Source: Saprospiraceae bacterium (GTDB taxonomy: Bacteria; Bacteroidota; Bacteroidia; Chitinophagales; Saprospiraceae). Taken from it: a stretch of 41,437 bases of DNA. Positions 17,022 through 26,573 of the stretch are shown piece after piece. The stretch's first letter is position 1. Each line of letters begins with the position of its first letter. The position numbers were made by a program, and so were the translations under genes. A model generated the notes under the pieces. It saw only the letters and a program-made list of their open reading frames with translations. It was not told the DNA's origin and did not search any database. The stretch is from NCBI GenBank assembly GCA_016715245.1, contig JADKAS010000035.1, positions 1 to 41,437 on the forward strand, read 5' to 3'.

Positions 17022-17114
17022 ATGCCTTGTGGTAAAAAAAGAAAGCGTCATAAGATAGCCACTCACAAACGCAAAAAAAGACTTAGAAAAAACAGACATA
17101 AGAAGAAGAAATAA
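17022..17114 (+). CDS. AURKAIP1/COX24-like small basic ribosome-associated protein (30 aa)
   Basis: ATG at 17022 encodes MPCGKKRKRHKIATHKRKKR followed by ten more residues, mostly Lys, Arg and His. This is almost the whole consensus of the tiny Bacteroidota AURKAIP1/COX24-domain proteins, which correspond to mitochondrial small-subunit protein mS38. From that kinship it should bind rRNA in the ribosome. Too short for ordinary gene callers. It is 26 bases after the TPR gene and directly before a hairpin terminator. Confidence 0.8.
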   Translation: MPCGKKRKRHKIATHKRKKRLRKNRHKKKK

Positions 17115-17126
17115 TTGAAAAATGAT

Positions 17127-17165
17127 TGCGTATTGTATGCAGTAGCAGACAATACGCAGTCCTTT
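17127..17165 (+). terminator. Probable intrinsic terminator after the HU-TPR-small protein operon
   Basis: Perfect 10-bp stem TGCGTATTGT (17127-17136) and ACAATACGCA (17149-17158) with a 12-base loop, followed by GTCCTTTT. The T run is short, so termination may be partial. Confidence 0.55.
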
Positions 17166-17395
17166 TGTAAAGTGGGCATATCCATTTTATTTCTTAAAGT
17201 CCTGAATGCAGGAAAAAGTGTTGTGGCAGGTGTCTTATACCCAAAACTGAAAAAACCAAAATATACTCTTTCACTGACTACAGTGAATTAATTTATCCGC
17301 AGCGCCGGATAAAATATTCTGAACGACTCCTGATCTCCTATCCTATCGCTTTACATTATTCCGGACTTGATTTATAATCAATTAAAAGTCAAACT

Positions 17396-18946
17396 GTGGA
17401 TAAGGAATTAATTATTAATTCAAATCCTGCGGTTGTCGAAATTGCTCTAATAGAAAATAGAAAATTGGTTGAGGTTCATTCTCAAAAAACCAATAGCAGT
17501 TCGTCAGTCGGAGATGTATTTTTGGGCAGTATTAAAAAAGTAATGCCCAGCCTGAATGCCTGTTTCATGGATATTGGACACAGGAAGGATGCTTTTTTAC
17601 ATTATACGGATCTGGGACCCCAGATCAAATCCCTTATAAAATATACTAAAGAGGTCACCAACGGACAATACAACAATCCTTTGCTTGAACATTTTGTAAC
17701 CGAACCGGACAATCCTAAAAATGGGAAAGTGGATATGGTATTTGCGAAAAATACGCAGGTCCTGGTCCAGATACTCAAAGAGCCTATCTCTACCAAAGGA
17801 CCGAGATTAAGTTGCGAACTAACCATTCCCGGGAGATATGTCGTCATGACCCCTTTTGTCGACATCGTGGCTGTTTCAAAAAAAATCAGTAGCGCCGATG
17901 AAAGAAAACGGTTGAAACTTTTGGTAGAAAGTGTTAAACCCGTAAATTTCGGTATTATCGTAAGAACAGCGGCAGAAGGTAAAAAGGTAGCAGAAATCCA
18001 CAACGACATCAAAGAATTGCAGGATAAATGGACTTCTGTTTTTACACAATTAAAATCAACAAAAGTTCCCGGTAAGGTCCTGAGCGAAATTGACAAATCT
18101 TCTACTTTTCTAAGAGATATTCTAAATGATAATTTTAATAAAATTATTGTTGATGACAAGGTATTGTATCAGAATATGCGGGACTATCTGTCAGGTATTG
18201 CTCCCGACAAAGTAAAAATTCTGCAACATTATAAAGGTACCCGACCTATTTTTGATCAGTATGATATCAATCGGCAGATAAAATCTTCATTTGGCAAAAC
18301 TTCCACTATGTCGAGTGGTGCCTACATCGTGCTCGAACATACAGAAGCAATGCACGTCATTGATGTCAACAGTGGCCCTAAAATGCTTAAAAAAGACCAG
18401 GAAGAAGCCGCCATTGCCGTCAACCTTGAAGCCGCAGAAGAAATCGCCAGACAACTCCGACTGAGAGATATCGGTGGACTTATCATCATTGACTTCATTG
18501 ATATGAGGTCCAATGAAAATAAAACCAGTCTTTTTAATAAAATGAAAGACTTCATGCAAAATGACAGAGCGCAGCATACGATACTTCCGCTGAGTAAATT
18601 CGGCCTTATGCAGATCACACGCCAGCGCACTCGCCCTGAAATAATGATCGATACACAAGAATCCTGTGCTTCCTGTCAGGGAACAGGGAAAAGTATTCCT
18701 TCCATTATGGTCATGGAAAATATTGAAAGAGATCTGCATTTTATCCTGGAGTCAAGAGCCAACATCAAACTCGTACTCAAAGCCAATCCTTTTGTCTGTG
18801 CATATATCAAACAAGGATTTCCCAATCTCCAGTGGAAATGGTGGATGAAAAATAAAAAATGGATAAAAGTAATTCCGGATCCAAACATTCACTTTTTTGG
18901 GTACAAGTTTTTTGACGACGGCAACGACGAAATCAGACTTGATTAA
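17396..18946 (+). CDS. rng: Ribonuclease G/E family endoribonuclease
   Basis: 516 residues from a GTG start at 17396; no better ATG fits the conserved N-terminus (ELIINSNPAVVEIALIENRK). S1-like RNA-binding domain, residues about 40-125 (VFLGSIKKVMPSLNACFMDIG, DAFLHYTDLG), with the longer insertion usual in Bacteroidota. The catalytic aspartates are in HVIDVNSG and IIIDFIDM. The zinc-link is CASCQGTG. There is no C-terminal degradosome scaffold, so it is of RNase G size. It cuts AU-rich single-stranded RNA in rRNA maturation and mRNA decay. About 280 bases separate it from the small basic protein, including a possible terminator, so it may have its own promoter. Confidence 0.93.
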   Translation: MDKELIINSNPAVVEIALIENRKLVEVHSQKTNSSSSVGDVFLGSIKKVMPSLNACFMDIGHRKDAFLHYTDLGPQIKSLIKYTKEVTNGQYNNPLLEHFVTEPDNPKNGKVDMVFAKNTQVLVQILKEPISTKGPRLSCELTIPGRYVVMTPFVDIVAVSKKISSADERKRLKLLVESVKPVNFGIIVRTAAEGKKVAEIHNDIKELQDKWTSVFTQLKSTKVPGKVLSEIDKSSTFLRDILNDNFNKIIVDDKVLYQNMRDYLSGIAPDKVKILQHYKGTRPIFDQYDINRQIKSSFGKTSTMSSGAYIVLEHTEAMHVIDVNSGPKMLKKDQEEAAIAVNLEAAEEIARQLRLRDIGGLIIIDFIDMRSNENKTSLFNKMKDFMQNDRAQHTILPLSKFGLMQITRQRTRPEIMIDTQESCASCQGTGKSIPSIMVMENIERDLHFILESRANIKLVLKANPFVCAYIKQGFPNLQWKWWMKNKKWIKVIPDPNIHFFGYKFFDDGNDEIRLD

Positions 18947-18969
18947 GGCACACTTTTCAAAAAACAGGT

Positions 18970-19686
18970 TTATTGTTTTACCAAGGTAACCCTACTTTTT
19001 TTATGTCCTGTCCAAATACTCAACAGGTAAACTCCGGACGGAAGAAAATCCAGGGACAGATCAGAAAACCGGTCTAAGTATCCTTCAAACCTGATCACTT
19101 CCTTACCATTTATTGTATGCAGTACAATCTTCCCGAATAAACTTTCTCTGTCTTTGATATATAAATTATGTTGAAAAGGATTTGGGTGTACATGGATACG
19201 GTCCTTTTCTTCTGTTATGGATACACCTGTGATGATACCTCGTATTTTATCCTTAAGTTTCAAAATGGTCAAATGATCCGGTTCACCTGAACTGAAAGAC
19301 AAATAATGTGTCCCACAACCACACAAATAAAAAGAATCCCTTCCGAAGGTCCCATAAAAACCATCTGTGAGGGCAAAAACCATAGTATCGTTCTGCGAAT
19401 AATTGACTGAAGATTCACCGCAATTTAAACCATCCTGACCTGTCACGACGGCAATATTTCCTATTTCTGTATTTGGATTACCCATAGTATCCAAAACGTT
19501 GACATACCATACCTGGGTACGCAGTTGGCGTATGGTGATGGTATCAGAATATCCCACCACAACGCCAAAAACAAATTTATGGCTTTTGTGTATATTGTTG
19601 AAAAAATTGAAATCAGGAGGTCCGCAGCTGCAAGAAAAAATTACAACGGGGAGTAAAACAAGTAAAAAAGTAATAAATCCCTTCAT
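18970..19686 (-). CDS. Secreted protein with TIMP/netrin-like N-terminal domain and T9SS sorting domain
   Basis: 238 residues. Signal peptide (FITFLLVLLPVVIFS), then CSCGPPDFNFFNN at the new N-terminus. This resembles the CxC-PP start of tissue inhibitors of metalloproteinases and netrin-like domains, whose first Cys binds zinc of the target. Further paired cysteines occur at GLNCGESS and YLCGCGTHYL. Residues about 165-238 form a T9SS type A sorting domain (HVHPNPFQHNLYI, then LPSGVYLLSIWTGH). The protein is therefore exported through the outer membrane. The CSC could also act as a lipobox, but the preceding residues fit poorly. Convergent with rng, 24 bases apart. Confidence 0.7.
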   Translation of the reverse strand: MKGFITFLLVLLPVVIFSCSCGPPDFNFFNNIHKSHKFVFGVVVGYSDTITIRQLRTQVWYVNVLDTMGNPNTEIGNIAVVTGQDGLNCGESSVNYSQNDTMVFALTDGFYGTFGRDSFYLCGCGTHYLSFSSGEPDHLTILKLKDKIRGIITGVSITEEKDRIHVHPNPFQHNLYIKDRESLFGKIVLHTINGKEVIRFEGYLDRFSDLSLDFLPSGVYLLSIWTGHKKSRVTLVKQ

Positions 19687-19741
19687 TTTTTGATATTTAT
19701 ACCATTTGAAATACCAAAATAGTATTATTTTTTCTTCTAAA

Positions 19742-21169
19742 CTATTTATTCATAAATTCTGCCGGAAAAAACGTAATGTCTATTCCCCATAGTGGCCCCA
19801 TCACCATATATACATAGACCGCAATAAGGAATATAGAAATGAGATTCAGCCATATTCCGGTTCTTACCATATCTTTCATCGCCATCTTACCACTTCCAAA
19901 TACAATAGCATTGGGAGGAGTTGCCACAGGCAACATAAAAGCACAGGACGCTGCAAGCGTAACCACCGTAAGCAATGGAAACGGGTGCACGCCCATCGCA
20001 AGAGCTACCCCCGCCATCACAGGCAAAAAAACGGAAGCCGTTGCTACATTGGAAGTTACTTCCGTTAAAAAGTTGACGATGGCACCCACCAACAACAATA
20101 CTAATAGATAAGGCAATACCTGCAATAAAGTCACATTCTCACCTATCCATGTTGCCAGTCCTGAATCCTGAAATGCTTTGGCAATAACCAGTCCCCCACC
20201 AAACAACAATACAATGCCCCATGGCAGGTTTTTGGCCGTGTCCCAATCCATCAGTTTTACTTTTTTGTCCTTCGAAGGGAGAATAAATAAAACAATCGCG
20301 CCTGTCAGCGCTATAATAGTATCATTCATAAAAGGTACATAAGGATCAATAAGCCATGGTCTGAAAATCCAGGAAAACACTACGGCACCAAAGACCAGAA
20401 GCACCATCTTTTCTTCATACCGCACATCATCCCTTTTGATTTCATCCAGATGAATTTCTGCAGTTCCGGGTTTAAAAAGGGTCACAAGCAACCACCAGCA
20501 AACACCCAGTAAAACCAAACTGATGGGAAAACCAATTATAAACCATTGGTAAAATGAAATCTCAACACCATAACTTTTTTCTATCATTCCCGATAAAACA
20601 AGATTGGTAGGCGTACCAATTAAGGTTGCCATTCCTCCTATAGAACATGCATACGCTACGCCAAGCAAAAGCGCTTTATTAAATCCCTCTGATGCCGACT
20701 CCTTTAGTTTGTGTATCAGGGATTCAGCAATCGGCAACATCATCAAAGCGGTAGCAGTATTACTGATCCACATTGACAGTAAAAAACAGGTCGCCATAAA
20801 TCCAAAAACAACTTTATTGAGATTGGTGCCAAGATAAACCAAAATTATTTTAGCTATCCTGATATGGACTTTCCACTTTTCCAATGCAAGCGCTATAATA
20901 AATCCACCTACGTACAACCATATCAGTTTGTCCGAATATGCCGTGGTGGCTTCATCGAGTTTCAACACCGAAAAGGCGGGAAATAATATCATCGGCAATA
21001 AGGAGGTAACCGGGATCGGAATGACTTCCGTGATCCACCATAAAGCAACCCATCCGGTAATTCCAAGAGTATAGGCTGCCTTTTCGTCCATGCCTGACTC
21101 CACACCCAGCCAAACCAGTAATACCAAAAGCAGAGGGCCGGAAATGATTTGCAAAATATATTTTAACAT
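19742..21169 (-). CDS. SLC13/DASS-family sodium:anion (dicarboxylate or sulfate) symporter
   Basis: 475 residues, about eleven membrane helices. It has the two Ser-Asn-Thr-type substrate/sodium motifs of the family, WISNTATALMMLPI (about 130) and TEVTSNVATASVFLP (about 365), and the signature GVAYACSIGGMATLIGTPTN. Members import succinate, citrate, sulfate or related anions with sodium. The sequence does not show which anion. Inner membrane; intact; divergent from the PorE-like gene. Confidence 0.9.
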   Translation of the reverse strand: MLKYILQIISGPLLLVLLVWLGVESGMDEKAAYTLGITGWVALWWITEVIPIPVTSLLPMILFPAFSVLKLDEATTAYSDKLIWLYVGGFIIALALEKWKVHIRIAKIILVYLGTNLNKVVFGFMATCFLLSMWISNTATALMMLPIAESLIHKLKESASEGFNKALLLGVAYACSIGGMATLIGTPTNLVLSGMIEKSYGVEISFYQWFIIGFPISLVLLGVCWWLLVTLFKPGTAEIHLDEIKRDDVRYEEKMVLLVFGAVVFSWIFRPWLIDPYVPFMNDTIIALTGAIVLFILPSKDKKVKLMDWDTAKNLPWGIVLLFGGGLVIAKAFQDSGLATWIGENVTLLQVLPYLLVLLLVGAIVNFLTEVTSNVATASVFLPVMAGVALAMGVHPFPLLTVVTLAASCAFMLPVATPPNAIVFGSGKMAMKDMVRTGIWLNLISIFLIAVYVYMVMGPLWGIDITFFPAEFMNK

Positions 21170-21349
21170 GCTGTGTACAGGAATTCATATAATAAAATGT
21201 AAATATACAAGATTCTTACAAATCCAATACTTTAGAAACATTTTTAAGCTTTGAATGTCCAGGGTATTGGTAAATGAATCATGTACTGCAATTATTTTGA
21301 ACCCGGACACTTCTTTTTTTGTTATCCATATTTCTGAGCCTTATCCATT

Positions 21350-23347
21350 ATGTTGAAACACCGTTCTTTTTTTGTATTTCTTTATTTTACCCTCATAACG
21401 ATTTTTTCGTTTTCCTGTTCTTATACAAAAAAAGTTAAAAATGGTGAAATGGCCTTCGACCTGAAACAGTATTCCGTTGCCATCGAAATGCTCACCGAAG
21501 AATATGAAGATTATACTGATGACGGCAGGAAAGGAAGAATTGCTTTTTTACTCGGAAAATCATATGAAAAAACACTTAATTATCCGCTGGCAGGACAATG
21601 GTTTAAAAAAGCATATGAACATAAATACGGCCCTGAAGCCCTTAAAAATCTGGGACTTCAACAAAAAAATCAGGAGAGATATCAGGACGCCATGTCTGTA
21701 TTTAAAGAAATGGTAATCCTCCCTGATTATAAAGTTTTTACAGACAGAGAACTTTTAATTTGTAAAGAAGCGGCAAGGTGGAAGTCTGAACCTGAGCCTC
21801 TGCAAATCAGGTCCTTTTTTGAAACAGATGGATACAGTCATTTTTCACCTGTCAACTTTGAAAATAAATTTTTAATTATTACTTCAGACCGGCAGGAAGC
21901 CAATGGAAAAAACATGTATTCGTGGACCGGTGAGAAATATTCTGACTTGTTTTTATTTTCTAAAACTGGTGATTTTATTGCGCCCTTTGATCCGGTGATC
22001 AATTCTGAAGCCAATGAAGGTACACCCTGTTTTACCAAAGATTTTAATACTATTTTTTTTACCCGCTGCCAACGGGAAAACCCCGAAAATGATGACTGCA
22101 AACTAATGGTAAGCTATTTTTTGGAAGGCGCCTGGAGCGAACCGGAAGATATTTCGTTTACCAAACCTAAAGTACAGTATGGCCACCCTACCCTGATGGA
22201 AAATGACAGTGTTCTGATATTTGCTTCTGATCTCAACGAACCGGGAGGAAATTTCGATTTGTTCTATTCAGAATTACTGGAGAACAATATTTGGTCAGAT
22301 CCTTATCCGATGCCGCGATCTATCAACACGGACGGAAATGAAAAATTTCCTGTCTCCTACGAAGATACCTTGTTTTTTTCCTCCGATTTTTTACCGGGCA
22401 TGGGTGGTCTCGACATATTTAAAACCTACCTCCGCAAAGATAATACCTGGTCAAATCCCATCAACCTCAAATACCCTTTGAATTCAGGTGCAGATGATTT
22501 TTCATTGTCAATAGACAAAGATTTTAAACCCGATAATACCTTTATGGAAAGAGGATATTTCAGTTCTTCCCGATCCTTAAAAGGAATAGATGAAATATAT
22601 GAATATACAAGATTTAAAAAACAAGAGGTCAAACCTGAACCAGAACCGGATAAAAAACCTTTTACCTGGTTTATCGGGGGAAAAACAATGTTTTCACAAT
22701 ATGTCAATGATGACCCGAATGATGAAAAACTTCCAGACGCCATCCTTCCGGAAACCAGAGTACAACTCCTCAGTAACGAAGGAATATTGCTGGAGGAAAA
22801 CAACAGCAATTCTGCAGGAATATTCCTTTTCAAAGTGGATTCCGGTAAAAAATATATAGTAAAAGGTCAGAAACTGAATTATCTCGCAGCTATAAAAGAA
22901 GTAGATCTGACCCAAAAAACAGAACAAAAGGATAAAGAATCTGAAACCGTCAATGTGAATCTGATTTTATCCAAAATTTATCTGAATAAGGAAATCAATC
23001 TTGAAAATATATACTACGAATTTGACCAGTGGAACCTCACCAAAGAAGCCTTGCCCACACTTGACATTCTTGTAAATATGATGAAGGCCAACCCTAACAT
23101 TAAAATACAATTAAACTCACACACCGATTGCCGCGGAGATGACGATTACAATCTCGATCTTTCCCAAAAAAGAGCTCAGTCCGTGGTAAGTTATCTGGTG
23201 GAAAGAGGTATTCCTGAAGACAGACTTGTGGCCGTAGGTCATGGAGAAACCAAACCAAATGTCCTGTGTATTTGTGAATCCTGTACCGAAGAGGACCATC
23301 AAAAAAACAGGAGAACCTCTTTTACCATCATTTCATTAAAACGGTAA
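21350..23347 (+). CDS. porE: PorE-like T9SS lipoprotein (TPR, PD40 propeller, carboxypeptidase-regulatory and OmpA domains)
   Basis: 665 residues, close to the length of P. gingivalis PorE. Lipoprotein signal (TIFSFSCSYTKK, Cys near 23). TPR helices occupy about 30-140. A beta-propeller with PD40/WD40-like strands covers about 160-410 (NEGTPCFTKDFNTIFFTRC, DEIYEY). A carboxypeptidase-regulatory Ig-like domain is at about 440-525. The C-terminal OmpA peptidoglycan-binding domain, about 545-660, has NSHTDCRGDDDYNLDLSQKRA and VAVGHGETKP. This domain order is that of PorE, a periplasmic component linking the type IX secretion machine to the cell wall. Stand-alone gene, convergent with prmC. Other TPR-PD40-OmpA lipoproteins share parts of this layout, so the name is probable, not certain. 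Confidence 0.75.
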   Translation: MLKHRSFFVFLYFTLITIFSFSCSYTKKVKNGEMAFDLKQYSVAIEMLTEEYEDYTDDGRKGRIAFLLGKSYEKTLNYPLAGQWFKKAYEHKYGPEALKNLGLQQKNQERYQDAMSVFKEMVILPDYKVFTDRELLICKEAARWKSEPEPLQIRSFFETDGYSHFSPVNFENKFLIITSDRQEANGKNMYSWTGEKYSDLFLFSKTGDFIAPFDPVINSEANEGTPCFTKDFNTIFFTRCQRENPENDDCKLMVSYFLEGAWSEPEDISFTKPKVQYGHPTLMENDSVLIFASDLNEPGGNFDLFYSELLENNIWSDPYPMPRSINTDGNEKFPVSYEDTLFFSSDFLPGMGGLDIFKTYLRKDNTWSNPINLKYPLNSGADDFSLSIDKDFKPDNTFMERGYFSSSRSLKGIDEIYEYTRFKKQEVKPEPEPDKKPFTWFIGGKTMFSQYVNDDPNDEKLPDAILPETRVQLLSNEGILLEENNSNSAGIFLFKVDSGKKYIVKGQKLNYLAAIKEVDLTQKTEQKDKESETVNVNLILSKIYLNKEINLENIYYEFDQWNLTKEALPTLDILVNMMKANPNIKIQLNSHTDCRGDDDYNLDLSQKRAQSVVSYLVERGIPEDRLVAVGHGETKPNVLCICESCTEEDHQKNRRTSFTIISLKR

Positions 23348-23360
23348 AAACAGCACGTTT

Positions 23361-24206
23361 TTATTTCTTTTCAGCACAAACTATCCTGTCTTTACCCTGC
23401 ATATCCTGGATAATCTGCACGTCGGAAAATCCTTTTTCAACAAATAGCGCATACACTTCTTTGGCTTTAAACTCATTTACTTCTGTAAATATATGGACGA
23501 CTGAAGGTTGTAAAAGAGCAAGTTCTGCTATTCTTCGATAAAACTCCAGTGCATCATTCCTGACGAATAAAGCAATTGTAGGTTCAAAAAGTAACGTCGA
23601 CGTCGTCATTACCTCTTTTTCCTCTTCAACAATATAGGGCGGGTTGCTTATGATCACATCAAATCCTGAATTCAATTCCTTCAGGTCTGTGTTCAAAAAA
23701 TCAAAGGCCTGAAAATAAACATTGGAAAGGGTATGTTTTTTTTTATTTTCCTGAGCCACTTCCAGCGCTTCTGAACTGATATCAATACCGGTAACTTTAC
23801 AATCAGGTCTTTTAGAGGCCAGTGTTATAGCAATCACTCCGGACCCTGTACCGACGTCCAGAATACGCATTATTTTGTTTTTGGGTATGGCTTGCAAACT
23901 TATCCTCACCAACTCTTCTGTTTCAGGTCTCGGAATCAGCACATGCCGGTTTATCAAAAAAGGTAAACCATAAAAATTGATGTTCCCTGAAATATACTGC
24001 CAGGGTTCTCCATTCGATACCCTTTTTATAATATCCTGCACCTGACTCTCCTGATGTTCATTAATATGTTCGGATGAATGAATAATTCTAATACCTAAAA
24101 CATCTTCAAATAAGTAAGATGCCACCGTATTTGCTTCACTGTTTTCATAACCATTTTCTTTGATATGATTATACAATCGGTTAAATGCTTGCGTTATAGT
24201 TTCCAT
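23361..24206 (-). CDS. prmC: Release-factor glutamine methyltransferase
   Basis: 281 residues from ATG at 24206 (METITQAFNRLYNHI). N-terminal helical domain with the GEPWQYISGNINFYGLPF block that recognises the release factor, then RPETEELV. The SAM-binding motif is ILDVGTGSGVIAITLA and the catalytic NPPY is in IISNPPYIVEEE. It N5-methylates the glutamine of the GGQ loop of RF1/RF2 in the cytoplasm. Its start overlaps the end of the flippase gene by 13 bases. Intact. Confidence 0.93.
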   Translation of the reverse strand: METITQAFNRLYNHIKENGYENSEANTVASYLFEDVLGIRIIHSSEHINEHQESQVQDIIKRVSNGEPWQYISGNINFYGLPFLINRHVLIPRPETEELVRISLQAIPKNKIMRILDVGTGSGVIAITLASKRPDCKVTGIDISSEALEVAQENKKKHTLSNVYFQAFDFLNTDLKELNSGFDVIISNPPYIVEEEKEVMTTSTLLFEPTIALFVRNDALEFYRRIAELALLQPSVVHIFTEVNEFKAKEVYALFVEKGFSDVQIIQDMQGKDRIVCAEKK

Positions 24207-25505
24207 AAAAAGACCAGATAAACAGATATAAAAGCCAGCACCTGATAAAGAATCCACCATCTCACCGTAATGAGTTGTCCAATAGTAATATTACATTCTT
24301 TTTTAAGCCAGTACAACATCAAAACCTTCTGAATATAATACGCAAAAACGGTCGCGAATACAAGGCCATAGATTCCCCAATAATTATACCACCATAACGA
24401 AAATACAATGTTTACCAATAATTCCCCAACGCCACTCCAAAGGATTTTATTCTGTTTACCGTATGCCATTAAAATGGAATGCGGCAACAAGAATTCTTGA
24501 GCCAAGAATGAGCAGATAAACATTAAAAATAAGGGCTGATTCTTCAAATGTTTTGTTATAAACCCATACAAAAACTGTCGGGCTTATCCATATCAATAAA
24601 ATAGTAAGGGGAAATAAAAAATGCATGTGGCGGTCTGCCTTGCTCTTAAGCAACCCCAATTGCTCTATATCGACCATTTTAGGAATCAGAGCCACACTCA
24701 ATGCATTCATCAGTAAAGAGGAAAATGGAAGTTCTCTGGCACCGTATTTAAAAACCGGAAATTTTTCGGTATCAAAATAGTGAACCACCAGAAATCCGTC
24801 AATAAAATCCATACCGTATCCAATAAAGGCAATTAAAAAAAACGGGATGCCTACTTTGATAAAGGATAACGTTTTAATCAGCGATACTGAGTGCCAGGGT
24901 GAAATCAACCTAAGCAGGTAGATGGTTTTTATCAGCGAAATCCCTATTAAAATTTCAAATACAAATTGAATATTTGTAAATTTTATAAAAAATAAAAAGA
25001 GAAATAAAATAAATAATAATGACGTCAGAATGGTATAATAAAACAGCTTATTCGTTTTTTCCCTCAGCAATAAAACCGTTTCAGGAAAGGAAGAAAATGT
25101 ATTTAAAAAAAAATATATACAGACATAGGGAATTAATCCGGTGACAATATCTGATGATCCTGTTTGAATAAATACCGGGTAAAATAAAACCAGAAACACA
25201 GAAAAAAATAATCCGAATAAAAACAGACTCCGGAATCCATGATGCAGCATTTCACTGCGATCGTCTTTATAGCCCTGATTCCAGGAGGTTACGACAATAT
25301 CCTTTATACCGGAAATCCAGAACTGACTCAACACGGCAGCCATAAAAACCAGTATCTCAAACTGACCTATCTGTCCGAGGGATATTGTCGATTTTACAAG
25401 AGCAATGCTCAACAGTATATTTTGAACATATCTCGCAGCTTGTGAAAACTGATAAACAGTAATCAAATCGTTTTTAAACTTATTAAACAAACCTCTGTAT
25501 GACAA
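24194..25505 (-). pseudogene. Polysaccharide/oligosaccharide flippase (MATE/MVF superfamily) with one frameshift
   Basis: About 437 residues and about 12 membrane helices when both pieces are joined. The first open piece covers 24456-25505 and contains AARYVQNILLSIALVKS and a typical TEKFPVFKYGARELP segment. The second covers 24194-24571 and contains LLPHSILMAYGKQNKILWSG. The frame must change by one base between 24484 and 24497, where one surplus base separates LGSRIL from LPHSILMAYGKQ, a well-conserved family stretch. Such proteins flip lipid-linked glycans across the inner membrane. The restored end overlaps prmC, as expected for an operon. A read error is as likely as a mutation. Confidence 0.75.
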
Positions 25506-25522
25506 AACAGGTTATTTTAAAT

Positions 25523-26318
25523 TTATAATTTTGTACCGCATCCGCGACAGTAATGTGCCTTATCATCGTGACCTTCCAATCCGCATTCTTTGCACATAAT
25601 TGTGTTCATTTCATTTTTACTTACCTTCAGCATGGATGAAGTAACAATACCGGTAGGTACAACTAAAATAGCATACCCTATCAACATGGAAATAGACGCC
25701 AGAAATTGGCCGAGTGGTGTAACAGGAGATATGTCCCCGTATCCCACTGTGGTTACCGTAATGATCGCCCAGTAAATACTGCGGGGTATACTGTCAAATT
25801 CTGGGTTTGTTCCGTTTTCAATGACAAACATGGCACTACCCAAAACAAAAACAATCAGTGACACAAACAATAAAAAAATCAATATTTTAGGAAAGCTTTC
25901 AACTAAACCCTTTTTCATTATTTGTCCCTGTTTTGTAAACTGATACAGTTTAAAAATCCTGAACAATCTGAGTAAGCGAAGTATTCTTATAGCCATCAGA
26001 GCATGAATCCCAGGAAAAATAAGTGAAAGGTAGGTCGGAATAATGGATAAAAAATCTATAATCCCGAAAAAACTTGTGGCATATCGAAAGGGTAAAAAAA
26101 ACGGTAAAACCCCAATCGAGTGTATAATATATACTTTTCATTTGAACGCTTTGTCCCGGAATGGACTCAAACATCAGAATGATAATATTGATAATGATAG
26201 CTACCAGTAAAACTATATCGAACAATCTCCCTTCAAAGGTTTCAGCCTCAAAAATGATCTCATGCCATCTGTTTCGAAACTGTCCAAAGTTTTCCGGCTT
26301 GGTATTTTGTTTATTCAT
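25523..26318 (-). pseudogene. Voltage-gated-type potassium channel with zinc-ribbon tail, frameshift and probable small deletion
   Basis: Start taken at 26318 (MNKQNTKPENFG). S1 is at LFDIVLLVAIIINIIILMF and S2 at YYTLDWGFTVFF. The frame is lost at the A8 run 26094-26101. Removing one base continues with PFRYATSFFGIIDFLSIIP and the arginine-rich S4 (RILRLLRLFRIFK). The selectivity filter is TVTTVGYGD. The C-terminus is a zinc ribbon (CKECG and CRGCG). Compared with related channels, about 12-14 residues normally lying between the end of S2 and PFRY seem to be missing. So more than one base was lost here. It sits in a minus-strand series, 18 bases before the flippase start. Confidence 0.75.
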
Positions 26319-26573
26319 AATTGCAAACGAAGTAGGGCCTGATGTTCTGTCTGTGCAAAAATAGACATTTCCTTTGATTAAGAGATTAAAACATGAAGGG
26401 TAAATTGGGCGGGCAGTATTTTCCATCATGGTTTGAAATCACAATAAGTAAATATCCTGCAACTTAAGTCTTCGACCATCGAGCTGACTGCAGCGAAGAC
26501 CGATAAGTGCAGTATCAGTAGTCAAGTCAAACAATTATACAAACCAACAGTTAAACAATTCAACATACACTAC

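Noticed and set aside
17270..17340. Second hairpin (TTATCCG.CAGCG.CGGATAA) before rng as a riboswitch
   Set aside because: It is only a short stem with no wider conserved structure that I recognise.
17602..18159. Long minus-strand open frame inside rng
   Set aside because: RNase G with all motifs is on the plus strand; the antisense frame has no features of its own.
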